From contig NZ_PZJW01000001.1 in NCBI RefSeq assembly GCF_003206615.1, forward strand, positions 214,684 through 278,683: 64,000 nucleotides of DNA, in the 5' to 3' direction. Below the pieces are notes generated by a model that had not been told where the DNA came from, did no database searches, and saw only the letters and a list, made by a program, of their open reading frames with translations. Source of the DNA: Salinicola acroporae (GTDB lineage: Bacteria > Pseudomonadota > Gammaproteobacteria > Pseudomonadales > Halomonadaceae). Both the position numbers and the translations under genes were made by a program. Below are positions 1 to 9,054 of the stretch, one piece after another (the stretch's first letter is position 1; each line of letters starts with the position of its first letter).

Positions 1-1361
1 CGCTGTCGCTGCTCGATCTCGAGGAGGATGGCGCCAGAAGCCTCGGTATCTCGCTGCGCAAGCTGCGCTTCGCCGGCCTCGGCCTGGGAATCTTCATGAC
101 CGCCTGCGTGGTCAGCGCTATCGGCCTGATCGGTTTCATCGGCCTCGCCTCGCCGGCCATCGCAAGGCTCTCCGGCGCCCGCACGCTATCCCAACGGCTC
201 GGCTGGTCGATGATTCTGGGCGCCCTGCTGCTCGCGGTGACGGATCTCGCCGTGCAGCAGCTGTCTCCGTTCACCGCTTCGTTGCTACCGACCGGCGCCA
301 TGACGGCGGCGTTGGGCGCCCCGCTGCTGCTGTGGCTGTTGCCGCGCCTGCGGGTCGGTGGATCACGACCGACGCCCAGCACCGGGCTGACCATGCCGCG
401 CCTGGCACGACCACACCTTCGCCTGTGGGCGCTGGCGGGTTTGACGATCGTCGCCTGCGCGCTGGCGTTGCTTGTCGGCTTCATGCTCGACAGCCACACC
501 ATGCACCCCAGTGTGGCAGGCATAGGTGACCTGTCGCTCATCGTCGACTGGCGGCTACCGCGAGTGGCCACGGCCGCGGCGGCGGGGCTGATGCTGGCTA
601 TCGCCGGCACCCTGCTGCAGCGGATGACCGGCAACCCCATGGCCAGTCCCGAGGTCCTCGGCATCAGTGCCGGCGTCGCGATCGGCGTGATCGCGCTGAT
701 GCTGCTGCCGCTCGGCATCGCGCCACTGAGCGGTTCGGTCATGGGCTTCAGCGGGGCCACGGTAGCGCTACTGGTCTTGATCGTCTGCAACCGCCGCAGT
801 GGCTTCGCCCCGGAGCGGCTGCTGTTGACCGGCATCGCCATCTCATCGCTGCTGGATGCCATGCGCGCCATCGTACTAGCGAGCGAAGATCCCAGGGCAC
901 AGCAGTTGCTCTCGTGGCTGGGTGGGTCGACCTACTATGCCAGCCTGACTTCGAGCGGCTGGATCGTGGCAATTGCCATCCTCCTGCTGGCGCTGACACT
1001 ACCTCTGCAGCGCTGGCTGACGCTGCTGCCATTGGGCGCGCCCACCGCCAAGGCGCTCGGCGTCGACGTGGATCGCAGCCGACTGATGCTGCTGGCATTG
1101 GTCGCCCTGCTGACCGTCGCCGCGACCCTGGTCATCGGGCCGCTCTCCTTCGTCGGCCTGATGGCCCCGCACATGGCGCGGCTGATGGGATTCCACGGCG
1201 CCAGGCATCAGTTGCTCGGCGCCGGTCTGCTGGGGATGCTGGTCATGGTGACCGCCGACTGGCTGGGCAGAAATCTGTTTTTCCCCTACCAACTGCCGGC
1301 GGGCCTGATCGCCGCGTTGATCGGCGGCGTCTACTTCATGTGGGGATTGCGGCGGCTCTGA
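1..1361 (+). CDS. fhuB: Fused Fe(3+)-siderophore ABC permease, 3' part (5' end outside window)
   Basis: The reading frame is open from the first bases of the window, so the start lies upstream. The first part, with the motif IGFIGLASPAIAR, matches the end of one FecCD permease domain. A complete second domain follows, with GNPMASPEVLGISAG at about window positions 630-675 and GPLSFVGLMAPHMAR at about 1137-1182. Two FecCD domains in one chain is the FhuB architecture, so this is about two thirds of a roughly 650-residue inner-membrane protein. It would import ferric hydroxamate siderophores together with an FhuC ATPase and an FhuD binding protein, expected upstream. Many hydrophobic segments are visible. 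A fused permease for another siderophore is possible. Confidence 0.85.
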   Translation, partial: LSLLDLEEDGARSLGISLRKLRFAGLGLGIFMTACVVSAIGLIGFIGLASPAIARLSGARTLSQRLGWSMILGALLLAVTDLAVQQLSPFTASLLPTGAMTAALGAPLLLWLLPRLRVGGSRPTPSTGLTMPRLARPHLRLWALAGLTIVACALALLVGFMLDSHTMHPSVAGIGDLSLIVDWRLPRVATAAAAGLMLAIAGTLLQRMTGNPMASPEVLGISAGVAIGVIALMLLPLGIAPLSGSVMGFSGATVALLVLIVCNRRSGFAPERLLLTGIAISSLLDAMRAIVLASEDPRAQQLLSWLGGSTYYASLTSSGWIVAIAILLLALTLPLQRWLTLLPLGAPTAKALGVDVDRSRLMLLALVALLTVAATLVIGPLSFVGLMAPHMARLMGFHGARHQLLGAGLLGMLVMVTADWLGRNLFFPYQLPAGLIAALIGGVYFMWGLRRL

Positions 1362-1376
1362 CGCACGTAACGGCGC

Positions 1377-2186
1377 TCAACGGCGGGAGGAGGAGTAGCC
1401 ACGCCAGATCTCCCGCGAGCGCGAGAGTTCGTCCTCCAGAATACGGCGGTTGCCCTCGCTCGATACCGGCGAAACGGGATCGTGCATCGGCGGCAGGCAC
1501 TCCAGAATCACCGGTCCGTCGAAACCGATCCGCAAGAGCGCATCGAACTGCGCTTCGAAATCCACGGCGCCGCTGCCGATACCGCCACGGGTCGAATCCG
1601 ACACCTGATAGACCGCCAGTGCATCGCCGCTCGATTCGATCGCCGCGACCGGATCCACCGCTTCGAAATGCAGGTGGTAGCTGTCGAGCATCAGCCCGAA
1701 ATTGGCCCGCGCCACCTCGCCTACCAGCCGATTGGCCTGGTCGAGTGTGTGAATCATCGGTGTCTCGTCGTGATTGACGACGTCATGGACCAACCGAATT
1801 TCCCGCTCGGCGGCGTAATCGGCCAGCTCGCGGCACGCCGCCGCCAGAGCGTTGGATGGCGTGGCACGGCCCCGAATCCAGAGCGGCAGCATCGATAGCG
1901 TAACGACCGGCGCTTCGAGTTCAGCGGCGCGATCGATGACCTGTCGATAGGCATCCACGCCCCGCGCCACGTCCGGCGCCTCTCCGGCCTGCGGGCCGAT
2001 CCGCCGAGCATCCACGACCATCGGCGCCAGTCCCCTGCGTGCCAGCGAACCCCGGATCACCGCCGGGGAGACATGCTCCCACAGCTCATCGACCTGGACG
2101 CCATCGAACCCCAGCTCAAGCACCTTGTCCATCAACAATTCGAGGTCGTCGATGCCGAGCGTCCAGGTGCAGACTCCCATCGCCAT
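1377..2186 (-). CDS. Sugar phosphate isomerase/epimerase-like TIM-barrel protein
   Basis: The 269-residue product begins MAMGVCTWTLG, the usual first strand of the xylose-isomerase-like (AP endonuclease 2) TIM barrel. It carries acidic and histidine positions typical of metal binding in that fold (LVHDVVNHDE, LMLDSYHLHFE, VILECLPP). A start 22 codons further upstream is open, but that stretch reads as non-coding. AGGAGT lies 7 bases before the chosen ATG. Members of the family isomerise or epimerise keto sugars, inosose or hydroxypyruvate; the substrate cannot be read here. It converges tail to tail with fhuB with 15 bases between them, so it is a separate transcription unit. Confidence 0.7.
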   Translation of the reverse strand: MAMGVCTWTLGIDDLELLMDKVLELGFDGVQVDELWEHVSPAVIRGSLARRGLAPMVVDARRIGPQAGEAPDVARGVDAYRQVIDRAAELEAPVVTLSMLPLWIRGRATPSNALAAACRELADYAAEREIRLVHDVVNHDETPMIHTLDQANRLVGEVARANFGLMLDSYHLHFEAVDPVAAIESSGDALAVYQVSDSTRGGIGSGAVDFEAQFDALLRIGFDGPVILECLPPMHDPVSPVSSEGNRRILEDELSRSREIWRGYSSSRR

Positions 2187-2283
2187 GCCGTCGACTCCTG
2201 TATCACGTCGGTTGCCTTTTCCAGCGTAGGCAAGGATCCACGACGTCGTCATCCCGGGCCATGCGAGGCTCGGGGCTGCGACA

Positions 2284-2529
2284 TCAGGAGGAACCGAAGA
2301 CGGGCAGCAGATGACGCTCGATCGCCTCGCGAACGGATGGCAGCATCACGTCGGTGTGCTGCATCAGGTCGCGAATGGCGGGCTCCAACCCCTCGACGCC
2401 TCGCGCGCGATGACATCCCGCCGCCAGCCGCGCACAGCTCTCCGGGCACGCTTCCTCGGGGATACGCACCCCCAGCGAGACCAGCCGTTGACGAAAGTCC
2501 TCGCCATCGATGAGATCGACGATCATCAT
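2284..2529 (-). CDS. Small hypothetical protein
   Basis: An 81-residue frame beginning MMIVDLIDGEDFRQ follows a G-rich GGGGGTGG ribosome-binding-like stretch. A second ATG three bases later is equally possible. The product is amphipathic, with a pair of cysteines (EACPESCARLAAGC), and has no family I recognise. It lies between the sugar isomerase-like gene on the same strand and the divergent transglutaminase-like peptidase gene. It might be co-transcribed with the isomerase, 97 bases downstream. It is accepted as a gene only because of the ribosome-binding site and the protein-like composition. Confidence 0.45.
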   Translation of the reverse strand: MMIVDLIDGEDFRQRLVSLGVRIPEEACPESCARLAAGCHRARGVEGLEPAIRDLMQHTDVMLPSVREAIERHLLPVFGSS

Positions 2530-2692
2530 GATCCACCCCCCGTTCGACAGTGTTGCCGTGCAAGTCGCTACCAAGGCATGGCCCTCGGGCCGGCCGCATG
2601 TTCTATTATCTATCGCATCGGGACAGGCTGCGTCGATACCCGAAACGTCGCCATGTCGGTTTCACGAAGTTCGGTGTCATTCACGGAGACGC

Positions 2693-3316
2693 ATGCCCTC
2701 GATCGCTTTTCCCTTCCCCCGTCTTCGGCGCCTGGCCTATTGGCTGCTTGCGGTGCTGCCGACGACGGCCAACGCGACTGGCTTCACCTACTGGGACGAT
2801 CCCGGCGCCACGGCCGTGACACTCACCCGGGAGGAGTTCGTGGCCCAGGCCAGCCATCGCCGGGGCGAGGGCCGGCTGGCTTTCGTCAATCGCGTGATCA
2901 ATAACGCCGCCCGCCAGCAGTTCGAGAAGGTCGATACCTGGAAGGGCTTCGACCGCCTGGTGAGCGACGGCTACGGCGACTGCGAGGACTTCGCTATCGC
3001 CAAGTACCAGATCCTGATCCAGGCGGGCACTCCGGCATCACGCCTGGATTTTCTCGCCGCCGACGACACCCTGACGCCGACCTACCATGCCGTGCTGCGC
3101 TACCGGCAGGATGACGGCTCTCACCTGATTCTGGACAACCTGACGCCGATGATGCTGCCGGAGTCGCGCCGTACTGACCTGATACCGCTGGTCTCCTTCG
3201 ACGCCAACCGCGCCGAGCATTTTCGCGACGGTCGCTTTCACGCCGTCGATCCGGCGCGCGTCGTGCTCGGCGGCCAGCGGCTATCGGAACGGATGCCGCA
3301 CCTGATGGATTATTGA
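2693..3316 (+). CDS. Transglutaminase-like cysteine peptidase (BTLCP family), secreted
   Basis: The 207-residue product starts with a basic, hydrophobic signal peptide (cleavage likely after about residue 25, TTANA). The bacterial transglutaminase-like fold follows: catalytic Cys in GDCEDFAIAKY, His in TYHAVLRY and Asp in LILDNL. The family (PF06035; LapG is the known member) comprises periplasmic cysteine proteases; LapG cleaves the LapA adhesin under c-di-GMP control. No LapD or LapA partner is visible here, so this may be a stand-alone relative. GGAG lies 4-5 bases before the ATG. A longer upstream frame exists, but the signal peptide fixes this start. Confidence 0.8.
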   Translation: MPSIAFPFPRLRRLAYWLLAVLPTTANATGFTYWDDPGATAVTLTREEFVAQASHRRGEGRLAFVNRVINNAARQQFEKVDTWKGFDRLVSDGYGDCEDFAIAKYQILIQAGTPASRLDFLAADDTLTPTYHAVLRYRQDDGSHLILDNLTPMMLPESRRTDLIPLVSFDANRAEHFRDGRFHAVDPARVVLGGQRLSERMPHLMDY

Positions 3317-3320
3317 TACA

Positions 3321-4010
3321 TCACCGGTCGAGCCCTAGTTTCTGCCGACGCCGCCCCTGAGACTGCGCCTCGAGCGCGGCCGAAAAGATCGGCTTCCAGC
3401 TCGAGATGTGGACTCTCAACGTCTGGCACAACTGTTCCGCGTCACCGGCCTCGATCAGCTCGACGATGCGGTAGTGCTCGTCGACCGACTCACGTTGGCG
3501 CTCGAACCCCGCACTCGAGCGAATGCCGAAAAGCCGCATTCGGTCACGCAGCTCGAGCGCGCTCTTGGTGAGTACGTGATTGCCCGCAGCCATGAACATG
3601 GCGTTGTGGAACTGACGGTCGGCGATGAGGTAGTCCTGAACGCTGTCTTCCTTGACGGCAAGCGCAATCTGGTCCGCGTAGCCGCTCAACTCCCGCGTGC
3701 TCTGAAAGCCGTTTGCCATCATCCGCCTGGCCGCGTGCAGCTCCAGCAATTCGCGCATGTCGAAAATATCTTCCAACTCGCTGACGGTTAGCTGAGAGAC
3801 CCGAAATCCACGATTACGAATGGGTTCGACGAGCCCCGCGTTGGCCAACTCCAGTAGCGCTTCACGCACTGGAGTCGTCGAGACGTCGAGCTCCGCCGCC
3901 AATGCCGGTACCGAATAGAGCGAGCCGGGGCGACTCTCTCCGGAGATGATTTCCGAACGAATCTGCTTAAGGATCTGCTCGCGCAAGCTGTCATGCATGG
4001 GAATGCTCAT
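3321..4010 (-). CDS. GntR family transcriptional regulator, FCD subfamily
   Basis: A 229-residue regulator with an N-terminal winged helix-turn-helix at residues 8-75 (LREQILKQIRSEIISG..., ALAAELDVSTTPVREALLELANAGLVE). The C-terminal all-helical FCD ligand domain has metal-binding His/Asp positions (DRQFHNAMFMAAGN, DEHYRIVELIEAGD, VHISSW). FCD regulators usually repress neighbouring catabolic operons and release DNA when they bind a carboxylic acid. The gene is divergent from the molybdenum oxidoreductase, and the 114-base spacer holds a perfect palindrome. It therefore most likely controls that oxidoreductase-transporter pair. The start could also be the ATG four codons later. Confidence 0.85.
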   Translation of the reverse strand: MSIPMHDSLREQILKQIRSEIISGESRPGSLYSVPALAAELDVSTTPVREALLELANAGLVEPIRNRGFRVSQLTVSELEDIFDMRELLELHAARRMMANGFQSTRELSGYADQIALAVKEDSVQDYLIADRQFHNAMFMAAGNHVLTKSALELRDRMRLFGIRSSAGFERQRESVDEHYRIVELIEAGDAEQLCQTLRVHISSWKPIFSAALEAQSQGRRRQKLGLDR

Positions 4011-4053
4011 TGGGAATGGAATGTTGCACCTCGGCTAGCCTATCCCGTCTGCC

Positions 4054-4059
4054 TTGACA
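4054..4059 (+). promoter_or_regulatory. Candidate -35 box of the Mo-oxidoreductase promoter
   Basis: A perfect TTGACA lies 66 bases before the oxidoreductase start. A 17-base spacer leads to a weak -10 (CATTTT at 4077-4082). Transcription would start around the palindrome that follows, a position where a bound repressor blocks RNA polymerase. Confidence 0.4.
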
Positions 4060-4083
4060 CCACCAATGGGCCAATGCATTTTA

Positions 4084-4108
4084 GTAGCGCATTACTCTAA
4101 TGCGCTAC
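4084..4108. promoter_or_regulatory. Perfect palindrome, probable GntR/FCD operator
   Basis: GTAGCGCATTA is followed by CTC and then by its exact reverse complement, giving 11-bp arms with a 3-base spacer. It lies in the divergent spacer between the GntR gene and the oxidoreductase, 17 bases before the oxidoreductase ATG and just past the candidate promoter. No run of T follows and it precedes a gene, so an operator is more likely than a terminator. Confidence 0.6.
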
Positions 4109-4124
4109 AGAGGTCGCATTCCCC

Positions 4125-7100
4125 ATGGCCGAGCGACGACTCGAGGGCTACTGCACGCTGTGCCGCTCACGCTGCGGCACACAAACCCTCGTGCGCGACA
4201 ACACGATGATCTCGGTCAGCCCCGCGCCAGAACATCCCACCGGCGGCGCGCTCTGCGCCAAGGGCCGGGCCATGCCGGAGATCGTCGCGAATCCCAATCG
4301 TCTGCGCGCCCCGCTCAAACGCGTGTCACCCAAAGGCACCGCCAAACCGCAATGGCAGGAAATTTCCTGGTCGGAGGCGCTGGATGAGATCGCCACGCGC
4401 CTGGGCACCATTCGGACGTCGCACGGCGCCGAATCCGTCGCCTTCGCGGTGACTACGCCCAGCGGCACGCCCATGGTCGACAGTTTCGAGTGGGTCGAGC
4501 GTTTCGTGCGCTGTTTCGGGTCGCCCAATCTGATCTACGCAGTGGAGGTGTGCGGCTGGCACAAGGACCACGCCCACAAGCTGACTTTCGGTCAAGGCAT
4601 CGGCTTCGCGGACTACGAACGAGCCGATGTCATCGTGCTGTGGGGTCACAATCCGGCGCGCACCTGGCTCGCCCAGGCCTCGAGAATTGCCGCGGCGCGC
4701 AGTCGCGGTGCAAAGGTCGTCGTGATCGACCCCAAGCCTGACGGATCCGGGCAACAGGCCGATTTGTGGCTGCGCGTCAGACCCGGTACGGACTCGGCCA
4801 TCGCCATGGGCGCCATTCGCCACCTGATCGCAACGAAGACCTACGACGACGCCTTCGTGAGACGCTGGACGAACGCCTGCGCGCTGGTGAATCGGGCCAC
4901 GGGGCACTTGGTCAGAGCACGATCGTTGTGGCGTGGGGCCGCACCGGACACATTGGTCGTCGTGGACGAAAGCGGGGAGCTACGCCCTTTCGACCCGAGG
5001 CATGCCGATACGAGCGCTGACGATCTGGCGCTTCGTTATCAGATGACGTTGAGCGACCTGGACGGCAACAAATTTCAGGCCACCACGGTCTTCATGTTGC
5101 TGGAAGCATCCAGTGAACCGTTTACCCCGTCACATGTCGTGGAGATGTGCTGGGTCGACCCCGATCCGCTCGAGCAGTTCTATACACTGCTCGAGCACAA
5201 CCCGCGCCTGGCCTATCACGCGTGGACGGGCGTAGGGCAGCATACCAACGCCACCGCTATCGAGCGGGCCATCGCCAGCCTCTACGCCTTGACCGGCGCC
5301 TGTGACGCGCCCGGCGGCAATATCTGGCCGACGCCGCCGCCGACCCGTTCCGTCAACGACTATGCCCTGCTGGAACCGTCGCAGCAGAGGAAAGCGCTGG
5401 GACTCGACGAACTGCCGCTCGGCCCACCCGCCAACGGTTGGATCACGGCCCGCGATTTCCGCCGGGCCGTGCTCGAGGCTCACCCTTATCCGATACGAGC
5501 GTTGATGAGTTTCGGAACCAATTTCGTCGCCTCTCAGGCCGATGCCGCCAGCAATCTTCGCGCCCTGCACGCTCTCGACTTCCACGTGCACGCCGACATC
5601 TTCATGAACCCGACCGCTGAGTGCGCCGACATCGTGCTACCGGTCAACCTCCCGGCCGAGCGTGACGCGCTCAAGATCGGCTTCGAGATCGATCAGGCCG
5701 CAGTGGAAACGATCCAGTTCCGCCAGAAGGCCATCGACTGTGAGTTCGATGCGCGCTCCGACTACGACATCGCCTTGGAACTCGCCACGCGGTTGGGCCA
5801 CGCGGAAGCGTTCTTCAACGGCGACATCGAAACCGGCTGGAACTGGCAACTGGAACCGCTGGGCATCTCCGTCGAGCAACTGCGCCGGTGTCCGGGTGGC
5901 AAACGGTTTCCCCAGCAAGCGCCACTGTACAAATACCGTCAGTCGGATTCGACAGACCGCCTGAAGGGTTTTCCCACCGAATCCGGGCTGGTGGAGCTCT
6001 ACTCTGAGCGACTGTTCGACGTGCACTACCCGCCGGTCGCCACTCACCTTGAAAGCGACGCCGCCAACGAGAGTGACAATGCGCGATACCCTCTCACCTT
6101 GACCACGGCCAAGTCAGGCTGGTTCGTGCATACGTCGCACCGCCACATCGCTTCACTGCGCAAGAAATCCCCCGACCCCGGTGTCGAGATCAGCCCGGCA
6201 TTGGCCAGCTCCCGTGGGCTCGAGGAGGGGGATTGGGCCGTGATCGAGACGAACGCCGGACAAGCGGAACTGCGCGTAAAGCTCAACCAACGGCTGGATG
6301 ATCGCGTGGTCATCGCGGAATTCGGCTGGTGGCAGTCCTCGGAGGCCTTCAATCGTCCGGCGACTCCGGTCGCAGGCCCCGGCACCCGAAACATCAACGC
6401 GGTATTGAGCGATCACGCACGCGACCCCATCAGTGGCTCGGTACCGCTGCGGGCGGTCTCCTGCCAGATTCGAGCGCATACCAGCGCCAATGCGGGAAAC
6501 TGGGGCGGCTGGCGGGACTTTACGGTCACGGCCAGACGTGTAGAAAGTGAGGATACCGTGGCGCTCGAGCTCGAACCCTGTAACGGCCAACCCCTGCCTG
6601 CCTTCCTCCCCGGACAATACGTGCCGTTGAGGCTTGATGAAAACGGCCCGACGCGCGCCTACTCGCTGACTGGCTCGGGGCTGCCGGCCGCTACCTTGTC
6701 CATCGGCGTGCGGCGTCAAGGCGGCGACGCCGGGACACAGGCTGGCACCTCGGTCTCCACGGCCATTCATCGGCTCGAGTTGGGTAGACGTCTGCAACTG
6801 GGTTCCCCTCGCGGTGCGTTCAATCCGCCCACGTTCGCCACCGGACGCCCGCTCATCTTTCTGGCTGCCGGTATCGGTATCACGCCGTTCGTGAGCGTGT
6901 TGGCGCGGCTCGCCTGCGAGGGCAGCACGAGCGATATCCACCTGTTGCACGGCTGTCGCAACTCGCAGGCGCACCCCTTTGCCCGGCGATTGAAGGCGCT
7001 GGACGCCGAGTTGCCCGGTCTGAAGCGAACGAGTGCATACTCCGCCCCGCTGGCGTCGGATCGCCTCGGCGAGCATTTCTCACACCACGGGCGCATTGAT

Positions 7101-7517
7101 TTCGGGAGCGTCGCATCGTGGGTCTCACGCAGGCCCCTCGTCTATATCTGCGGCTCCCCCGCGTTCACCCGCGCGGCGAAAAAAGCCATGCAGGCGCTGG
7201 GAATTCCGGCGTTCGATATCGTGGCGGAATCATTCAAATCGCCGGCCACGATTCCCGATGGACTCGAATCTCAGACCGTGCGGCTGGCTGGTAGCGATCG
7301 CGAATTCGTATGGCGACCGGAAATGGGCTCGCTGCTCGATGCGGCGACGGCGCATGGTATTTCGCTACCCAATGGATGCCGCGTCGGCCAGTGCGAAAGC
7401 TGCCTGTGCCATATCGTCAGTGGAAAAACCGCCCACCTTCAGGAGACACAGCTCGAAGAGAATCAATGCCTCACCTGCCAGGCCATTCCGCTGACGCCTA
7501 TCACGCTTGCCGTTTAG
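4125..7517 (+). CDS. Molybdopterin oxidoreductase fused to PDR-type flavin reductase and 2Fe-2S ferredoxin
   Basis: This 1130-residue protein has three modules. Residues 1 to about 790 are a bis-MGD molybdoenzyme: a 4Fe-4S site from C10, C13, C17 and C44, then molybdopterin-binding segments (VLWGHNPARTW, SFGTNF). C143 in AVEVCGW is a candidate Mo ligand. From about 795 to 1040 comes a ferredoxin-reductase module with the flavin motif RAYSLTGS near residue 844 and the nucleotide loop LAAGIGITPF near 910. A plant-type 2Fe-2S domain ends the chain (C1085, C1090, C1093 and C1118). The reductase order flavin-NAD-ferredoxin matches phthalate dioxygenase reductase/VanB. NAD(P)H could thus feed electrons internally to the Mo site. 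No Tat signal is seen, so it is probably cytoplasmic. The substrate is unknown; the AtoE neighbour suggests a carboxylic acid. An assimilatory nitrate reductase-like role is an alternative. Confidence 0.85.
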   Translation: MAERRLEGYCTLCRSRCGTQTLVRDNTMISVSPAPEHPTGGALCAKGRAMPEIVANPNRLRAPLKRVSPKGTAKPQWQEISWSEALDEIATRLGTIRTSHGAESVAFAVTTPSGTPMVDSFEWVERFVRCFGSPNLIYAVEVCGWHKDHAHKLTFGQGIGFADYERADVIVLWGHNPARTWLAQASRIAAARSRGAKVVVIDPKPDGSGQQADLWLRVRPGTDSAIAMGAIRHLIATKTYDDAFVRRWTNACALVNRATGHLVRARSLWRGAAPDTLVVVDESGELRPFDPRHADTSADDLALRYQMTLSDLDGNKFQATTVFMLLEASSEPFTPSHVVEMCWVDPDPLEQFYTLLEHNPRLAYHAWTGVGQHTNATAIERAIASLYALTGACDAPGGNIWPTPPPTRSVNDYALLEPSQQRKALGLDELPLGPPANGWITARDFRRAVLEAHPYPIRALMSFGTNFVASQADAASNLRALHALDFHVHADIFMNPTAECADIVLPVNLPAERDALKIGFEIDQAAVETIQFRQKAIDCEFDARSDYDIALELATRLGHAEAFFNGDIETGWNWQLEPLGISVEQLRRCPGGKRFPQQAPLYKYRQSDSTDRLKGFPTESGLVELYSERLFDVHYPPVATHLESDAANESDNARYPLTLTTAKSGWFVHTSHRHIASLRKKSPDPGVEISPALASSRGLEEGDWAVIETNAGQAELRVKLNQRLDDRVVIAEFGWWQSSEAFNRPATPVAGPGTRNINAVLSDHARDPISGSVPLRAVSCQIRAHTSANAGNWGGWRDFTVTARRVESEDTVALELEPCNGQPLPAFLPGQYVPLRLDENGPTRAYSLTGSGLPAATLSIGVRRQGGDAGTQAGTSVSTAIHRLELGRRLQLGSPRGAFNPPTFATGRPLIFLAAGIGITPFVSVLARLACEGSTSDIHLLHGCRNSQAHPFARRLKALDAELPGLKRTSAYSAPLASDRLGEHFSHHGRIDFGSVASWVSRRPLVYICGSPAFTRAAKKAMQALGIPAFDIVAESFKSPATIPDGLESQTVRLAGSDREFVWRPEMGSLLDAATAHGISLPNGCRVGQCESCLCHIVSGKTAHLQETQLEENQCLTCQAIPLTPITLAV

Positions 7518-7645
7518 TAGAGGACAGTGCAGATACCGACACCAATAACAATGAACGGGAAAAAATGCGCCGTACCCGCCACAACCAGAAAGACCCTTCT
7601 AACAACCACAATCAAACCTCTCGTAGTCGAGACAAGGATCGAGAA

Positions 7646-8959
7646 ATGATCAAACCATTGACCCAGGCGTTCGTGACGCTCTTCGACCGCTACATGCCAG
7701 ACCCTTTCGTACTGGTATTGCTCATCACGCTACTGGTTTTCTTCTGCGGTATTGCGTTCGAAGGTCAGACCCCACTGGCGATGCTGGACTACTGGCAGGG
7801 TGGGTTCTGGAATCTGTTGAGCTTCGCCATGCAGATGACACTGATCCTGGTCGCGGGTTTTGCCGTCGCCAAGACGCCGCTGTTCGAACGCCTGGTCGAT
7901 CGCCTGGCCAGCATTGCCAAGACGCCCGGGCGCGCCATCATCACCGTCAGCCTATCCACGCTGATTATCTGCTGGCTCAACTGGGGCATGGGACTCGTCG
8001 CGGGGGCCATACTGGCCCGCCAGCTATCGGCCCGCGTCGAGGGCGTCGATTACCGCCTACTGGTGGCAAGCGCCTACGCGGGCTTTATCACCTTCCACGC
8101 GGGGCTCTCGGGTTCGGCGCCGCTGTTGATCGCCACACCGGGCAATTTCCTGGAAGACCAGATCGGACTGATTTCTACCACTGAAACGATCTTCGGCTGG
8201 TTAAACATCAAGATAATGATCGCCGTTCTTATCGTCATGCCGCTGACCTGCCGACTACTGATGCGAGGCATCGACAAGCCCGTCACCTTGAACGTCGAAC
8301 AGACCGAGGCAGTGATAAGAGAGACACGTTCCGCGAGAGATCTTCGCCCCGCCGAGCGCCTCGAACGGTCCAGAACCCTGGCTTGGATATCCGCGGCACT
8401 TGGCGCGGCCTGCCTTTCGCTCTATGTCGCCAACGGAGGTGGTCTCAATCTCAATCTGGTCATTTTCATTCTCATTTTCCTGGGTCTGGCGCTGCACGCC
8501 AACGTTCAGAGCTTTCTCAAGGCGCTCGATGACTCGACCCAGGGCATATCGGGAATTCTGATCCAATTTCCCTTCTATGCCGGCATCATGGGGATGATGA
8601 ATTCATCCGGACTTGGCAGTAGTATTGCGCAGTTTTTCGTCAATATCTCATCGGCCGATACGCTGCCTTTTTTGAGTTTCCTGTCGGCAGGGTTCATCAA
8701 CATTTTCATTCCGTCGGGCGGCGGACAGTGGGCCGTCCAGGGTCCCATTCTCGCCGAGGCCTCGCAGTCGCTGAACGCCTATTTTCCGGACGTGGTCATG
8801 GGCTTCGTCTGGGGCGACACGCTGACCAACCTCATCCAGCCATTCTGGGCGCTACCGGTGCTGGCCATCGCGGGGTTGAAAGCGCGTGACATCATGGGCT
8901 TTTGCGCGATGATCATGATCGCGACCGGGATTGCCATTTCTCTCGTGCTGCTCTTCTAG
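7646..8959 (+). CDS. atoE: AtoE-type short-chain fatty acid/carboxylate transporter
   Basis: The 437-residue polytopic membrane protein matches the short-chain fatty acid transporter family (E. coli AtoE, about 440 residues). Family-typical stretches are FDRYMPDPFVLVLLITLLVFF near the N-terminus, AYAGFITFHAGLSGSAPLLIATPGN in the middle, and FIPSGGGQWAVQGP followed by WGDTLTNLIQPFWALP near the end. AAGGA lies 7-8 bases before the ATG chosen here; an ATG 27 codons upstream gives a polar extension unlike the family. It follows the oxidoreductase by 128 bases on the same strand and is probably co-transcribed. It would import the acid that the oxidoreductase acts on. The exact substrate is not shown by the sequence. 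Confidence 0.85.
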   Translation: MIKPLTQAFVTLFDRYMPDPFVLVLLITLLVFFCGIAFEGQTPLAMLDYWQGGFWNLLSFAMQMTLILVAGFAVAKTPLFERLVDRLASIAKTPGRAIITVSLSTLIICWLNWGMGLVAGAILARQLSARVEGVDYRLLVASAYAGFITFHAGLSGSAPLLIATPGNFLEDQIGLISTTETIFGWLNIKIMIAVLIVMPLTCRLLMRGIDKPVTLNVEQTEAVIRETRSARDLRPAERLERSRTLAWISAALGAACLSLYVANGGGLNLNLVIFILIFLGLALHANVQSFLKALDDSTQGISGILIQFPFYAGIMGMMNSSGLGSSIAQFFVNISSADTLPFLSFLSAGFINIFIPSGGGQWAVQGPILAEASQSLNAYFPDVVMGFVWGDTLTNLIQPFWALPVLAIAGLKARDIMGFCAMIMIATGIAISLVLLF

Positions 8960-9004
8960 GTGCCGACAAGCCTGAATAGCCAGCGGTATCTCCAAATCAC
9001 GAAA

Positions 9005-9044
9005 ACAATCGGGCCAGCCGGTACCAATCGGTTGGCCCGATTGT
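9005..9044. terminator. Bidirectional terminator between atoE and etfB
   Basis: ACAATCGGGCCA at 9005-9016 pairs perfectly with 9033-9044, with a further CCG/CGG pairing inside. AAAA precedes the stem, which reads as TTTT on the minus strand. It therefore best ends the minus-strand betaine operon and may also stop atoE transcripts. Confidence 0.75.
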
Positions 9045-9054
9045 CCTCAACGAT

